Shown piece after piece: positions 7,883 to 17,572 of a DNA stretch of 64,000 bases. Source of the DNA: DATCMH01 sp036563505. GTDB taxonomy: Bacteria > Pseudomonadota > Alphaproteobacteria > Rhizobiales > Beijerinckiaceae. Position numbers and translations under genes: made by a program. A model generated the notes under the pieces. The model worked only from the letters and a program-made list of their open reading frames with translations. It did no database searches and was not told where the DNA came from. Where the stretch lies: positions 67,598 to 131,597 of the forward strand of contig DATCMH010000001.1 of NCBI GenBank assembly GCA_036563505.1. The letters run 5' to 3'. Every line of letters starts with the position of its first letter. Position 1 is the stretch's first letter.

Positions 7883-8812
7883 ATGCTCAACGCTCTTCGC
7901 CAAACCCTGAACGATGCCGTCCCGGACGGGATCGAGCCCGCCGGCTTCACCCCTGACGGCGCCGATTACGAGCGGGTCCGCCGGATCATCGCTTTCATCT
8001 CGGAGCGCTGGCGCGAGCAGCCCTCCCTGGAGGCGATCGCCGACCATGTCGGTCTCTCGACGACCCACGTCCATCACCTGTTCCGCCGCTGGTGCGGGCT
8101 CACCCCCAAGGCCTTCCTGCAGGCGATCACGCTCGACAGTGCCAAGGCGCTCCTCGCCGACGCGGCGAGCGTGCTCGACGCCACCTACGAGGTCGGCCTG
8201 TCGGGCCCCGGCCGTCTGCACGATCTCTTCGTCACCCATGAGGCCATGACGCCCGGTGACTTCAAGAGCGGCGGCTCCGGCCTCGTCCTGCGTTACGGCT
8301 ACCACCTCTCGCCCTTCGGAGAGGCGATCCTGGTGGCAACCGAGCGGGGGTTGGCAGGGCTCGGCTTCGTCGACGGTGGCGATCGCGGCGCGGCGCTCGA
8401 CGACATGCGCCGGCGCTGGCCGCAGGCGCACTACGTCGAGGACCTCTCGGCGACGGCGCCGCTGGCCCGGCGCATCTTCGACCCCCTCGCCTGGCGCCAG
8501 GATCAGCCCCTGCGCGTCGTCATGATCGGAACCGACTTCGAGGTTCGGGTCTGGCAGACGCTGCTGCGCATCCCGCTCGGCAAGGCCACGACCTACGGCG
8601 ATATCGCGAACCGGCTCGGCCGCCCGACGGCCTCGCGGGCGGTGGGCGCGGCCGTGGGCAAGAACCCCATCTCCTTCGTGGTGCCCTGCCACCGGGTGCT
8701 CGGGCGCTCGGGCGCCCTCACCGGCTACCATTGGGGCCTCACCCGCAAGCAGGCGATCTTGGGCTGGGAGGCGGGCTGTCTCGCGCAGACACCGGCCGCG
8801 AAGGCCGGCTAA
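7883..8812 (+). CDS. Ada-like regulator/methylated-DNA-cysteine methyltransferase, without the N-terminal Ada zinc domain
   Basis: 309 residues. Residues about 30-125 are an AraC-type helix-turn-helix domain (LEAIADHVGLSTTHVHHLFR). Residues about 225-305 are an O6-methylguanine-DNA methyltransferase domain, with the acceptor Cys269 in the canonical VVPCHRVLGRSGALTGYHWG and the arginine-finger region TTYGDIANRLGRP. The domain that repairs methyl phosphotriesters in E. coli Ada, with its four-Cys zinc site, is absent, so methylation-triggered activation cannot work as in E. coli. The protein should repair O6-alkylguanine; its DNA-binding part may act constitutively or sense otherwise. This two-domain form is frequent in Alphaproteobacteria. 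Confidence 0.9.
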   Translation: MLNALRQTLNDAVPDGIEPAGFTPDGADYERVRRIIAFISERWREQPSLEAIADHVGLSTTHVHHLFRRWCGLTPKAFLQAITLDSAKALLADAASVLDATYEVGLSGPGRLHDLFVTHEAMTPGDFKSGGSGLVLRYGYHLSPFGEAILVATERGLAGLGFVDGGDRGAALDDMRRRWPQAHYVEDLSATAPLARRIFDPLAWRQDQPLRVVMIGTDFEVRVWQTLLRIPLGKATTYGDIANRLGRPTASRAVGAAVGKNPISFVVPCHRVLGRSGALTGYHWGLTRKQAILGWEAGCLAQTPAAKAG

Positions 8813-8829
8813 CGGCCTCACGCCTGACG

Positions 8830-9777
8830 TCAGTAGAGCTGCCCAGGCTGGGCTGGGGCCGGCTGCGCCGTCGGACCGGGAGGGGCGACCGGCGGCCGGG
8901 GACGCGGCGGGCGCGGCCGATCCGGATTGGCGGAAGCTGTCAGCCCGAGGCGGGCGCCGAGGCTCAAGGCTCGCGCCTCCGTGAAGCGGGCGTGACAGAA
9001 GCCGTGGGTGCTTTCCCGCGCGTAGTCGCGGCAGAGCATCTCGCGCTCGGACGAGAAAGCGGCCTGCTCGCCGACGACGGTGCGGACCCCTGCGCCCGTC
9101 GCGCGCTGGCTGAGCACGCGGTAGTTCTCGCGCACGGCCTTGTCGGCGCCGCCGCGGGCCTGCTCGATCGTCTTCGCCTGGGGCACGAGGGCGCTGGGCT
9201 CCGGCCCCCAGAGCCCGCGCACGTCGACCCGGCATTCCGCCGCCTCGAACAGGCAGGCCTCTTTGGGCTGGGTCACGAGAACCCCGCCGTCGAGCACGTC
9301 GACGACCATGGGGCAGGCTGTCGCCTCGAGCGTGTAGCGGGGCGCGCCGTCCGGACGGCCCTGGCTCGCGAGGGGCAAGCCCGCCCCCTCCCCGAGAGTG
9401 ACGGCGCAGGCCTCGCCCGGCCGCGACGGCTTGGTGCCGGCCAAGGTCAGGCGGGCCTTGAGATCCTTGCCCGCGCGCTCGAGGCGAAGCGAGCCCGCGC
9501 GGCCGTTGAGCTTGAGCTCCTTGCCCACGACCGCATCCTCGGACGGGGCTTTGATGGCGACCGGGCGGGCGACGGGCGGTCCGGGATCGGGCCGCGGAGC
9601 GGGCGGCGCGCCGGGCGCCGGCTGATCCGGACCGGGCGGCGCGCCGGGCGCAGGCTCGGCGGCCCCGGGGAAGCGAGCGCCGGGCAGCATCATGGGCTGC
9701 GCGAAGGCGGCGCCGCTCGCGGCGAGGGCAAGCCCCGCGCACAGGAGCCGAGCTCCGAGATCGTACCGCACGCCCAT
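8830..9777 (-). CDS. Exported proline-rich protein of unknown function
   Basis: 315 residues. The signal peptide LLCAGLALAASGAAFA ends near residue 26. A proline/alanine-rich stretch follows (about 35-75, APGAPPGPDQPAPGAPPAPR), then a folded-looking middle (80-270) with cysteines in GEACAVTLGEG, ATACPMVV, ACLFEAAECRVDVRG and LCRDYARESTHGFCHARFTEA, and a second proline-rich tail. Paired cysteines suggest a periplasmic, disulfide-bonded protein. I do not recognise a domain. It is convergent with the Ada-like gene and divergent from dnaK. A role in the cell envelope is plausible but only inferred. Confidence 0.65.
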   Translation of the reverse strand: MGVRYDLGARLLCAGLALAASGAAFAQPMMLPGARFPGAAEPAPGAPPGPDQPAPGAPPAPRPDPGPPVARPVAIKAPSEDAVVGKELKLNGRAGSLRLERAGKDLKARLTLAGTKPSRPGEACAVTLGEGAGLPLASQGRPDGAPRYTLEATACPMVVDVLDGGVLVTQPKEACLFEAAECRVDVRGLWGPEPSALVPQAKTIEQARGGADKAVRENYRVLSQRATGAGVRTVVGEQAAFSSEREMLCRDYARESTHGFCHARFTEARALSLGARLGLTASANPDRPRPPRPRPPVAPPGPTAQPAPAQPGQLY

Positions 9778-10144
9778 GATCGTGTCCGCTTGACTGCTGC
9801 CAGTGACCGCCCGCGACGTTCTTCGAGAGAAACCCGCAAGCCCGATGGTTAACGGGAACCTCTTTCGCTTTCGTCAACTAACATCCTTGGCGGCACCCGT
9901 GTAGGACATCGGTGCAACACCGCTGCGGCACGGTCCGCGGACCCGTCGAGCATGGACGAGGTTCGTCTTGCGGGGGGTGGACCCCCTCCTTATATCACCG
10001 CGGGCGACAGGGGCGGCTAAGGCTTCGGGCCGGTCGGCACGCGGCGGCCGCTTCCTGTTTCACAGAACAACATCAATCACCTGCCATGGGCCGAGCTGCT
10101 GTCTTGGGGCTCGGCGGTCTGCTTTGAAAGTGAGGGATCCCGCC
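9778..10144. other. dnaK upstream region, no gene
   Basis: This 367-bp stretch between the exported protein gene and dnaK contains the probable heat-shock promoter at 9967-9995 and a leader of about 140 bases. A frame open into dnaK from 9968 exists, but its residues do not resemble any DnaK N-terminus. Confidence 0.7.
9967..9995 (+). promoter_or_regulatory. Probable RpoH (sigma-32) promoter of dnaK-dnaJ
   Basis: CTTGCG at 9967-9972 and CCTTATAT at 9988-9995 match the alphaproteobacterial heat-shock pattern (CTTG then C-pyrimidine-TAT-T) with a 16-base spacer before CTTAT. The spacer holds a GGGGG-TGGA-CCCCC hairpin. It lies about 150 bp before the dnaK ATG. Confidence 0.65.
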
Positions 10145-12058
<1,914 letters not shown>

Positions 12059-12077
12059 GACGCGCGAGTCGTGAGTA

Positions 12078-12155
12078 GCGAATGGCGAGTGGCGGGGCGC
12101 TGAGGCGTCCTGCCGCTCGCCTTGCTCTATTCGCTATTCGCCACTCGCCATTCGC
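12078..12155. repeat. 17-bp perfect inverted repeat in the dnaK-dnaJ spacer
   Basis: GCGAATGGCGAGTGGCG at 12078-12094 is exactly complementary in reverse to 12139-12155, with 44 bases between, which also contain a shorter related stretch (TCGCTATTCGC at 12131-12141). It could fold into a long hairpin in the dnaK-dnaJ transcript. GCGAATGGCG occurs again at the last bases of the window, so this is probably a dispersed REP-like unit. Confidence 0.75.
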
Positions 12156-12178
12156 GCTCCGAAGGAACTGACGCGTCG

Positions 12179-13324
12179 ATGTCCAAGCGTGACTATTACG
12201 AGGTTCTCGGCGTCGCGAAGGCGGCGAGCGAGGCGGAGCTGAAATCCGCCTTCCGCAAGCTCGCGATGCAGTACCACCCCGACCGCAACCAGGGGAACAA
12301 GGACGCCGAGATCAAGTTCAAGGAGATCAACGAGGCGTATCAGGTTCTCTCGGACGGCCAGAAGCGCGCGGCCTACGACCGCTTCGGGCACCAGGCTTTC
12401 GCCAACGGCGGGGGCGGCCCGGGTGGGCCCGGCTTCGGTACGGACTTCTCGGACTTCATGTCCGATATCTTCGAGAACTTCTTCGGCGACGCCCGAGGGC
12501 GCACCCGCGGGCCCGGCGGGCGGGAGCGCGGCGCCGATCTTCGCTACAACCTGGAGGTCTCGCTCGAAGAGGCCTTCGCCGGCATGACGGCGACGATCAA
12601 GATCCCGACCTCCGTCTCCTGCGAGGTCTGCGCCGGCACGGGCGCCAAGGCGGGCTCGAAGCCGAAGCCCTGCCCCACCTGCGGCGGATACGGCAAGGTT
12701 CGCGCCCAGCAGGGCTTCTTCGCCATCGAGCGCACCTGTCCGAACTGCCACGGCCGCGGCGAGGTCATCGACAACCCTTGCTCGAATTGCGGCGGCTCCG
12801 GGCGCCTCACCCGCGAGCGCACGCTCTCCGTCAACGTGCCGGCGGGCATCGAGGACGGCACCCGCATTCGCCTCGCCGGCGAGGGCGAGGCCGGCCTGCG
12901 CGGCGGGCCGGCGGGCGACCTCTACATCTTCATCGGGCTTAAAGCTCACGCCTTCTTCCAGCGCGATGGGGCCGACCTCTTCTGCCGCGTGCCGATCTCG
13001 ATGGTGACGGCGGCGCTCGGCGGCGAGGTCACCGTGCCCACCGTCGACGGCTCCGACGCCAAGGTGAAGGTGACGGAGGGCACCCAGACCGGCAAGCAGT
13101 TCCGCCTCAAGGGCAAGGGCATGCCGGTGCTCCGTTCGCGCGACGTGGGCGATCTCTACATCCAGGTGATGGTCGAGACCCCTCAGAACCTGACGCGCCG
13201 CCAGCGCGAGCTCCTCGCCGAGTTCGAGCGCGAGTCCTCGAAAGAGACGCACCCGGAGAGTGCCGGGTTCTTTTCCCGGGTACGGGAATTCTTCGACGGC
13301 CTGAGTGGATCGACTCGGGCTTGA
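12179..13324 (+). CDS. dnaJ: Molecular chaperone DnaJ (type I Hsp40)
   Basis: 381 residues. Co-chaperone that delivers clients to DnaK and stimulates its ATPase. Domain order: J domain (1-70) with the essential HPD in YHPDRNQGN, Gly/Phe-rich linker (75-125), zinc-binding domain with four C-x2-C-x-G-x-G repeats (CEVCAGTGAK, CPTCGGYGKV, CPNCHGRGEV, CSNCGGSGRL), then two substrate-binding C-terminal domains. I chose the ATG at 12179 (MSKRDYYEVLGV), the universal start; the longer frame is translated repeat sequence. Separated from dnaK by the 17-bp inverted repeat. Confidence 0.99.
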   Translation: MSKRDYYEVLGVAKAASEAELKSAFRKLAMQYHPDRNQGNKDAEIKFKEINEAYQVLSDGQKRAAYDRFGHQAFANGGGGPGGPGFGTDFSDFMSDIFENFFGDARGRTRGPGGRERGADLRYNLEVSLEEAFAGMTATIKIPTSVSCEVCAGTGAKAGSKPKPCPTCGGYGKVRAQQGFFAIERTCPNCHGRGEVIDNPCSNCGGSGRLTRERTLSVNVPAGIEDGTRIRLAGEGEAGLRGGPAGDLYIFIGLKAHAFFQRDGADLFCRVPISMVTAALGGEVTVPTVDGSDAKVKVTEGTQTGKQFRLKGKGMPVLRSRDVGDLYIQVMVETPQNLTRRQRELLAEFERESSKETHPESAGFFSRVREFFDGLSGSTRA

Positions 13325-13346
13325 CCGCCGTTGATTAATGTTGATG

Positions 13347-13363
13347 AGCTTCGCCGCGAAGCT
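13347..13363. terminator. Short hairpin after dnaJ, possible terminator
   Basis: AGCTTCG-CCG-CGAAGCT forms a 7-bp perfect stem 22 bp after the dnaJ stop. No T run follows, so termination is uncertain; it could also be part of the pmtA leader. Confidence 0.3.
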
Positions 13364-13384
13364 TGACGCGAAGGGGTTGTCCGC

Positions 13385-14011
13385 TTGCTCCGCTCATTTT
13401 CCAAGCCGGCACGCAAGGCTCCGCTGGGCGACCGCTTCGACGACGAAGCCCGTTTTCTCCGCTCCTGGCTCGAACGCCCCCTCGTCACGGGGGCCGTCAC
13501 CCCGTCGGGCAAGATGCTCGCCCGGGTGATGGCGTCCTACGTCGACCCGCGCATGACCGGCCCGGTGATCGAGCTCGGGCCGGGAACGGGCCCTGTCACC
13601 GATGCCCTGGTGCGCCGCGGGATCGAGCAGGAGCGCCTGGTTCTCGTCGAGTACAACCCCGACTTCTGCAAGCTGCTCAAGCGCCGCTTCCCGCGCGCGA
13701 CCGTGGTGCAGGGCGACGCCTACGACATCAACGAGACCCTGGCCGACGTGATGAAGGAGCCGGGCGCCGCGACGGTGTCGAGCCTGCCGCTCTTCACGAA
13801 GCCCATGGAGCAGCGCCTCGACCTGCTCTCGGCGGCGCAGGACCTCATGCACCCCAACGCCCCCTTCGTGCAGTTCACCTACGCCGTCGTGCCCCCGATC
13901 CCCGCCCGCGGGCGCGGCTACGTGGCGACGCGCTCGAACCGGGTCTGGCTCAACCTGCCCCCGGCCCGGGTCTGGGTGTACCGGCGGCCGGAGAGCAAGA
14001 AGGCCAGCTAG
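13385..14011 (+). CDS. pmtA: Phospholipid N-methyltransferase PmtA (rhizobial type)
   Basis: 208 residues. SAM-dependent methylation of phosphatidylethanolamine, up to three times, to give phosphatidylcholine. The N-terminal FLRSWLERPLVTGAVTPSGK segment and SAM motif I VIELGPGTGPVTDAL are typical of the rhizobial Pmt subfamily, which resembles rRNA dimethylases. Later motifs include VVQGDAYDI and SSLPLF. The start is a TTG at 13385 giving MLRSFSKPARK; an ATG at 13511 would lose the ERPLVTGAV region. It follows dnaJ by 60 bp in the same direction and could be read from it. With the OlsB-like gene and plsC it makes this region rich in membrane-lipid genes. Confidence 0.85.
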   Translation: MLRSFSKPARKAPLGDRFDDEARFLRSWLERPLVTGAVTPSGKMLARVMASYVDPRMTGPVIELGPGTGPVTDALVRRGIEQERLVLVEYNPDFCKLLKRRFPRATVVQGDAYDINETLADVMKEPGAATVSSLPLFTKPMEQRLDLLSAAQDLMHPNAPFVQFTYAVVPPIPARGRGYVATRSNRVWLNLPPARVWVYRRPESKKAS

Positions 14012-14029
14012 AGCTTAAGTTCCGCTCGA

Positions 14030-14049
14030 GGGTGCCGATCAGGGCACCC
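14030..14049. terminator. Hairpin between convergent pmtA and MFS gene
   Basis: GGGTGCC (14030-14036) pairs perfectly with GGCACCC (14043-14049) over a 6-base loop. It overlaps the stop of the minus-strand MFS gene and lies just after pmtA. There is no T tract on either strand, so a role in termination is plausible but not shown. Confidence 0.35.
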
Positions 14050-15247
14050 CGTCCGGCGCGCGGGCGCTGCGCGGCAAAAGGAAGGTGAGAAGGCCGAAGG
14101 CCGGCAGCCAAGCGCACCAGGAGAACACCTGGACGATGCCGTACTGGTCGGCGAGCGCACCGAGCCCGGCGGCCGCGATGCCTCCTAAGCCGAAGGCGAG
14201 GCCGTAGAAAAGGCCACCCACCAAACCGACGCGGTGGGGCACGAGGTCGATGGCGTAGATCAGGATCGCCGAGAAGGCGCTCGCCATCACGAAGCTGATG
14301 ATCACGCTCAAGACGCCCGTCCAGAATAGGCTCGCGTGGGGCAGGAGGAGCGCGAAGGGCAGAGAGCCGAGGATCGAGAGCCAGATTACCCGATCGCGCC
14401 CGATGCGGTCGCCGATCATGCCGCCGATGATGACGCCCAGCGCCCCGACGACGAGGTAGACGAACAGCATGAGCTGCGAGACCTGGATCGTCACGCCGAA
14501 GCGCTCGATCAGGTAGAAGGTGTAGTAGGACGTGAACGCCGCCGTGTAGGCGTTCTTCGAGAACAGGAGCACGATGAGGATCGTCATCGCGACGGCGACA
14601 TGGCCGGCGGGCAGGCGCTTCGCTACCGCTTTGGGGCTCTTGTCGGCGGCCTGCTCGCGCCGCATCGCGGCATAGCGCCCGGCGGTCCAGGACATCAGCA
14701 CCATCGCGAGGAGCGCGACGCCGGAGAACCAGGCGAGGCTCGCCTGTCCGCGGGGCACGACGATGGCCGCAGCCAGCAGGGGCCCGATGGCGTAGCCCGT
14801 GTGCCCGCCGATCTGGAACACGCCCTGCGCGAGCCCCTGCCGCCCCGCCGCCGCGTGGCGGGCCATCCGGGTCGCCTCAGGATGGAACACGGCCGAGCCG
14901 AGACCGACGAGGGCTGCCGCCACCAGCACCATGCCGTAGCTCGTCGCGAAGGACAGGCCGAGCAGCCCCACGAGGCTCGCGCCCATCCCCGCCACCATGG
15001 CGTAAGGCCAGGGCCGGCGGTCGGTGATGTAGCCCAAGAGCGGCTGCAGGATCGACGAGGTGACTTGGAAGGCCAGGGTAATGAGGCCGATCTTCGCGAA
15101 GTCCAGCGCGAAGGCGTCCTTGATCACCGGGTAGATCGCCGGGATCATCGACTGGATCAGGTCGTTAAGGAGGTGCGCGACGCTCAAGGCGGCGAGCACG
15201 GGCATCAACGGCCGGCGCGCGGGAGAGGCTAGCGTGATCGAGCTCAT
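14039..15247 (-). CDS. MFS transporter, fosmidomycin-resistance (Fsr) type
   Basis: 402 residues with about 12 membrane helices. The N-terminal VAHLLNDLIQSMIPAIYPVI, the ILQPLLGYITDRRP loop and GSAVFHPEATRMAR are characteristic of the Fsr subfamily of drug exporters. Members move fosmidomycin-like or other small molecules out by proton antiport, but most substrates are unknown. The gene is alone, convergent with pmtA and divergent from plsC, with 196 bp between the starts. Confidence 0.85.
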   Translation of the reverse strand: MSSITLASPARRPLMPVLAALSVAHLLNDLIQSMIPAIYPVIKDAFALDFAKIGLITLAFQVTSSILQPLLGYITDRRPWPYAMVAGMGASLVGLLGLSFATSYGMVLVAAALVGLGSAVFHPEATRMARHAAAGRQGLAQGVFQIGGHTGYAIGPLLAAAIVVPRGQASLAWFSGVALLAMVLMSWTAGRYAAMRREQAADKSPKAVAKRLPAGHVAVAMTILIVLLFSKNAYTAAFTSYYTFYLIERFGVTIQVSQLMLFVYLVVGALGVIIGGMIGDRIGRDRVIWLSILGSLPFALLLPHASLFWTGVLSVIISFVMASAFSAILIYAIDLVPHRVGLVGGLFYGLAFGLGGIAAAGLGALADQYGIVQVFSWCAWLPAFGLLTFLLPRSARAPDGVP

Positions 15248-15443
15248 GGGCTCAAGGCTTCGCCCGCTTGCGCCCCAGGGTCAACGGGCCGGGTGTTTGG
15301 GCAGCCATGCGGCTTTCGCGGCGCTGTCCCGCGATCCACGCCTCCGGTCTCTCGTCGCCGCGGGGCGCGCGGGACGTCGGCGGTGCACTTGGGGTCTGGC
15401 ACCCTACCCCGCCCCGGCGTAAACGCCGGACGCCGAATCGGAG

Positions 15444-16187
15444 ATGTCTCGCGTGATCAGGCTGCGGTCGCTGGCCTTCGACGTCGCCTTCGCCCTCTGG
15501 ACGGGCATGTTCGGGCTCGCCATCCCCGTCCTGTGGCTGCGAGGCACCCCGCCTCGGGCCGTGCGGGCGGCAACCCGTGCTTGGGTGAGCGGCACCCTCG
15601 TTCTGCTCGATCGCATCGTCGGCCTGCGCTACGTCGAGCGCGGCCTCGAGCGGCGCCCCGACGGGCCCTGCCTCATCGTTGCGAACCATCAATCGACCTG
15701 GGAGACCCTAGCTTTCCTGGTGCTCTTCCCCGACGTCGCCATCGTCGCGAAACAGGAACTCATCACCATCCCCGTCTTCGGCTGGTACCTGCGGAACTCG
15801 CCGATGATCATCATCGACCGCGAGACGGGCACGAAGGCGCTGCGGATCATGATCGACCAGGCCCGGACGACCCTGGACGAAGGGCGCTCCGTGCTGATCT
15901 TCCCCGAGGGCACCCGTCGCGACGTCGCGGAGCCGGTGCGCTTCAAGCGCGGGGCGGAGATGCTCTACGCTCGGATCGGCGCCGTCGTGCTGCCCGTCGC
16001 CGTCGACTCGGGGCGCTTCTGGCCGCCGGGCCGCGGTCCCAAGCGGCCGGGCGTGATCACCGTCAACTACCTCGATCCGATCGAGGCCGGCCTGTCGGGC
16101 ACAGCCTTCACGGAACGGGCCGAGCACCTGCTGCAGGAGGGCAAGACGTCCTCGCCTGCACCGAACGAGGCCTGCCGCGAACCTTGA
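15444..16187 (+). CDS. plsC: 1-acyl-sn-glycerol-3-phosphate acyltransferase (PlsC family)
   Basis: 247 residues. It esterifies lysophosphatidic acid to phosphatidic acid at the membrane. The four PlsC blocks are visible: catalytic NHQSTWET (His-x4-Glu form) near residue 80, the acceptor-binding NSPMIIIDR near 115, IFPEGTRRD near 150, and VVLPVAVDSG near 180. An N-terminal hydrophobic helix (about 10-35) anchors it. Chromosomes usually have several paralogues, one of which (OlsA) acylates lyso-ornithine lipid; given the OlsB-like gene at 1112, this copy could serve that role, but the genes are 13 kb apart. Confidence 0.85.
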   Translation: MSRVIRLRSLAFDVAFALWTGMFGLAIPVLWLRGTPPRAVRAATRAWVSGTLVLLDRIVGLRYVERGLERRPDGPCLIVANHQSTWETLAFLVLFPDVAIVAKQELITIPVFGWYLRNSPMIIIDRETGTKALRIMIDQARTTLDEGRSVLIFPEGTRRDVAEPVRFKRGAEMLYARIGAVVLPVAVDSGRFWPPGRGPKRPGVITVNYLDPIEAGLSGTAFTERAEHLLQEGKTSSPAPNEACREP

Positions 16188-16309
16188 CGCGCACTGGGGC
16201 TGCACCCTGCGCCCCGACGGCTCTCATTGTGCAATGCAGCAACGATCACCAAATCTGGGCGTTCACCCCTCGCCGGCGCTCTCCGCCGCCGGCCGACGGA
16301 GGCCTTGTT

Positions 16310-17488
16310 TTGCGATCCATCTCCGACACGATCCGACGCCTTGAAGCCTTGCGCGCCGCTCAGGGCCATAAGCCCGGCGCCGAGGTGCCGAGCCGCCTGA
16401 CCCCACTGACCGGCTTCGGCTCGAACCCGGGCGCGCTCAAGGCCTGGTCGTTCGTTCCCTCAACGCTCCGTAACGGCGCGCCCCTCGTGGTCGTCCTGCA
16501 CGGCTGCACGCAGACGGCGGCGGGATACGATCACGGGTCCGGGTGGTCACACCTCGCGGAGGAGCAGGGCTTCGCGGTTCTGTTCCCGGAGCAGACGCGG
16601 GCCAACAACGCCAATGGCTGCTTCAACTGGTTCTCGCCCGAGGACATCCGCCGCGACGGCGGCGAGGCCTCGTCCATCCGCCAGATGGTGGCCCGCATGC
16701 TCGCGGAGCACCGGTCCATCGATCCCGCGCGGGTCTTCGTGACCGGCCTGTCGGCAGGCGGTGCCATGGCCAGCGTCATGCTGGCGACCTATCCGGACGT
16801 CTTCGCGGGCGGCGCGATCATCGCCGGCCTGCCCTACGGCACGGCGGCGAGCGTTCCGGAAGCCTTCGACCGCATGCGGGCCCAAGGCGGTCCTACAACG
16901 CCGACCGCGCTCGAGCGTCTGGTCCGTGCCGCTTCGCCCCACAAAGGCCCCTGGCCTACAGTCTCGATCTGGCACGGCAGCGCGGATCACACGGTGGTTC
17001 CCGCCAACGCCGACGCCATCGTGGCGCAGTGGCGAGGCCTCCACGGCCTCGGGGCAGCGCCCTCGCGCACCGAGACGGTCGACGGCCAGACGCGCCGCGT
17101 CTGGTCGGATGGAACTGGGCGCGACGTCATCGAGTCCTACAGCATCGCCGGCATGGGGCACGGCACCCCGCTCGACCCGGCGGGCGCTGCAACCGGCGAG
17201 GTGGCCGGCGCCTACATGCTGGATGTCGGGATCTCTTCCACCCGACGCATCGCCGCTTTCTGGGGCATCGCTTCGGCGGCGCCCGCCGGCGAACGGGTCC
17301 AGCCTCAGCGCGCGGTGCCGACCCCAACCCCGTCGGCCCGGATCGAGCGCGCCGCCGAAGACGCTGATTTTCGTCCTTGGCCCAAAGCGGCGGAGACGCC
17401 GCGCCCCGACAAGCATGCTTCCGGCCGCGCGGCGGCGATCGGCAAGGTGATCGAGGACGCCCTGCGCAGCGCAGGCCTCATGCGGTAA
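16310..17488 (+). CDS. PHB-depolymerase-family esterase
   Basis: 392 residues, alpha/beta hydrolase of the Esterase_phb family. The lipase box GLSAGGAM puts the nucleophile at Ser148; the oxyanion-hole region is VVVLHGCTQTAAGYD, and GSADHTVVP and GMGHGTP supply the probable Asp and His. I chose TTG 16310 because GGAGG sits 8 bases before it, no ATG is near, and it gives an N-terminus (LRSISDTIRRLEALR) like other family members. There is no signal peptide, so it may act on intracellular polyhydroxybutyrate or on unrelated esters such as feruloyl or acetyl groups. The last 100 residues are low-complexity and not conserved in the family. Confidence 0.75.
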   Translation: MRSISDTIRRLEALRAAQGHKPGAEVPSRLTPLTGFGSNPGALKAWSFVPSTLRNGAPLVVVLHGCTQTAAGYDHGSGWSHLAEEQGFAVLFPEQTRANNANGCFNWFSPEDIRRDGGEASSIRQMVARMLAEHRSIDPARVFVTGLSAGGAMASVMLATYPDVFAGGAIIAGLPYGTAASVPEAFDRMRAQGGPTTPTALERLVRAASPHKGPWPTVSIWHGSADHTVVPANADAIVAQWRGLHGLGAAPSRTETVDGQTRRVWSDGTGRDVIESYSIAGMGHGTPLDPAGAATGEVAGAYMLDVGISSTRRIAAFWGIASAAPAGERVQPQRAVPTPTPSARIERAAEDADFRPWPKAAETPRPDKHASGRAAAIGKVIEDALRSAGLMR

Positions 17489-17572
17489 GGGCTCCGGCGA
17501 CCCCGTGCAGGGCCGGGGTTCCGCGCGCGACGCCTTGCGCTAAACAGGCGGTCGCACCGCAGGTCGCCCCGC

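Noticed and set aside
7862..9877. A 671-residue minus-strand frame across the Ada-like gene
   Set aside because: Low-complexity Arg/Ala/Gly composition; it is antisense to a clear Ada-like gene and overlaps the exported-protein gene in another frame.
9968..10144. N-terminal extension of DnaK by 59 residues
   Set aside because: The residues do not resemble DnaK, and the probable RpoH promoter overlaps the extension.
15293..16309. Long N-terminal extension of the PHB-depolymerase-like protein
   Set aside because: It is a shadow of plsC; a GGAGG site before TTG 16310 marks the real start.
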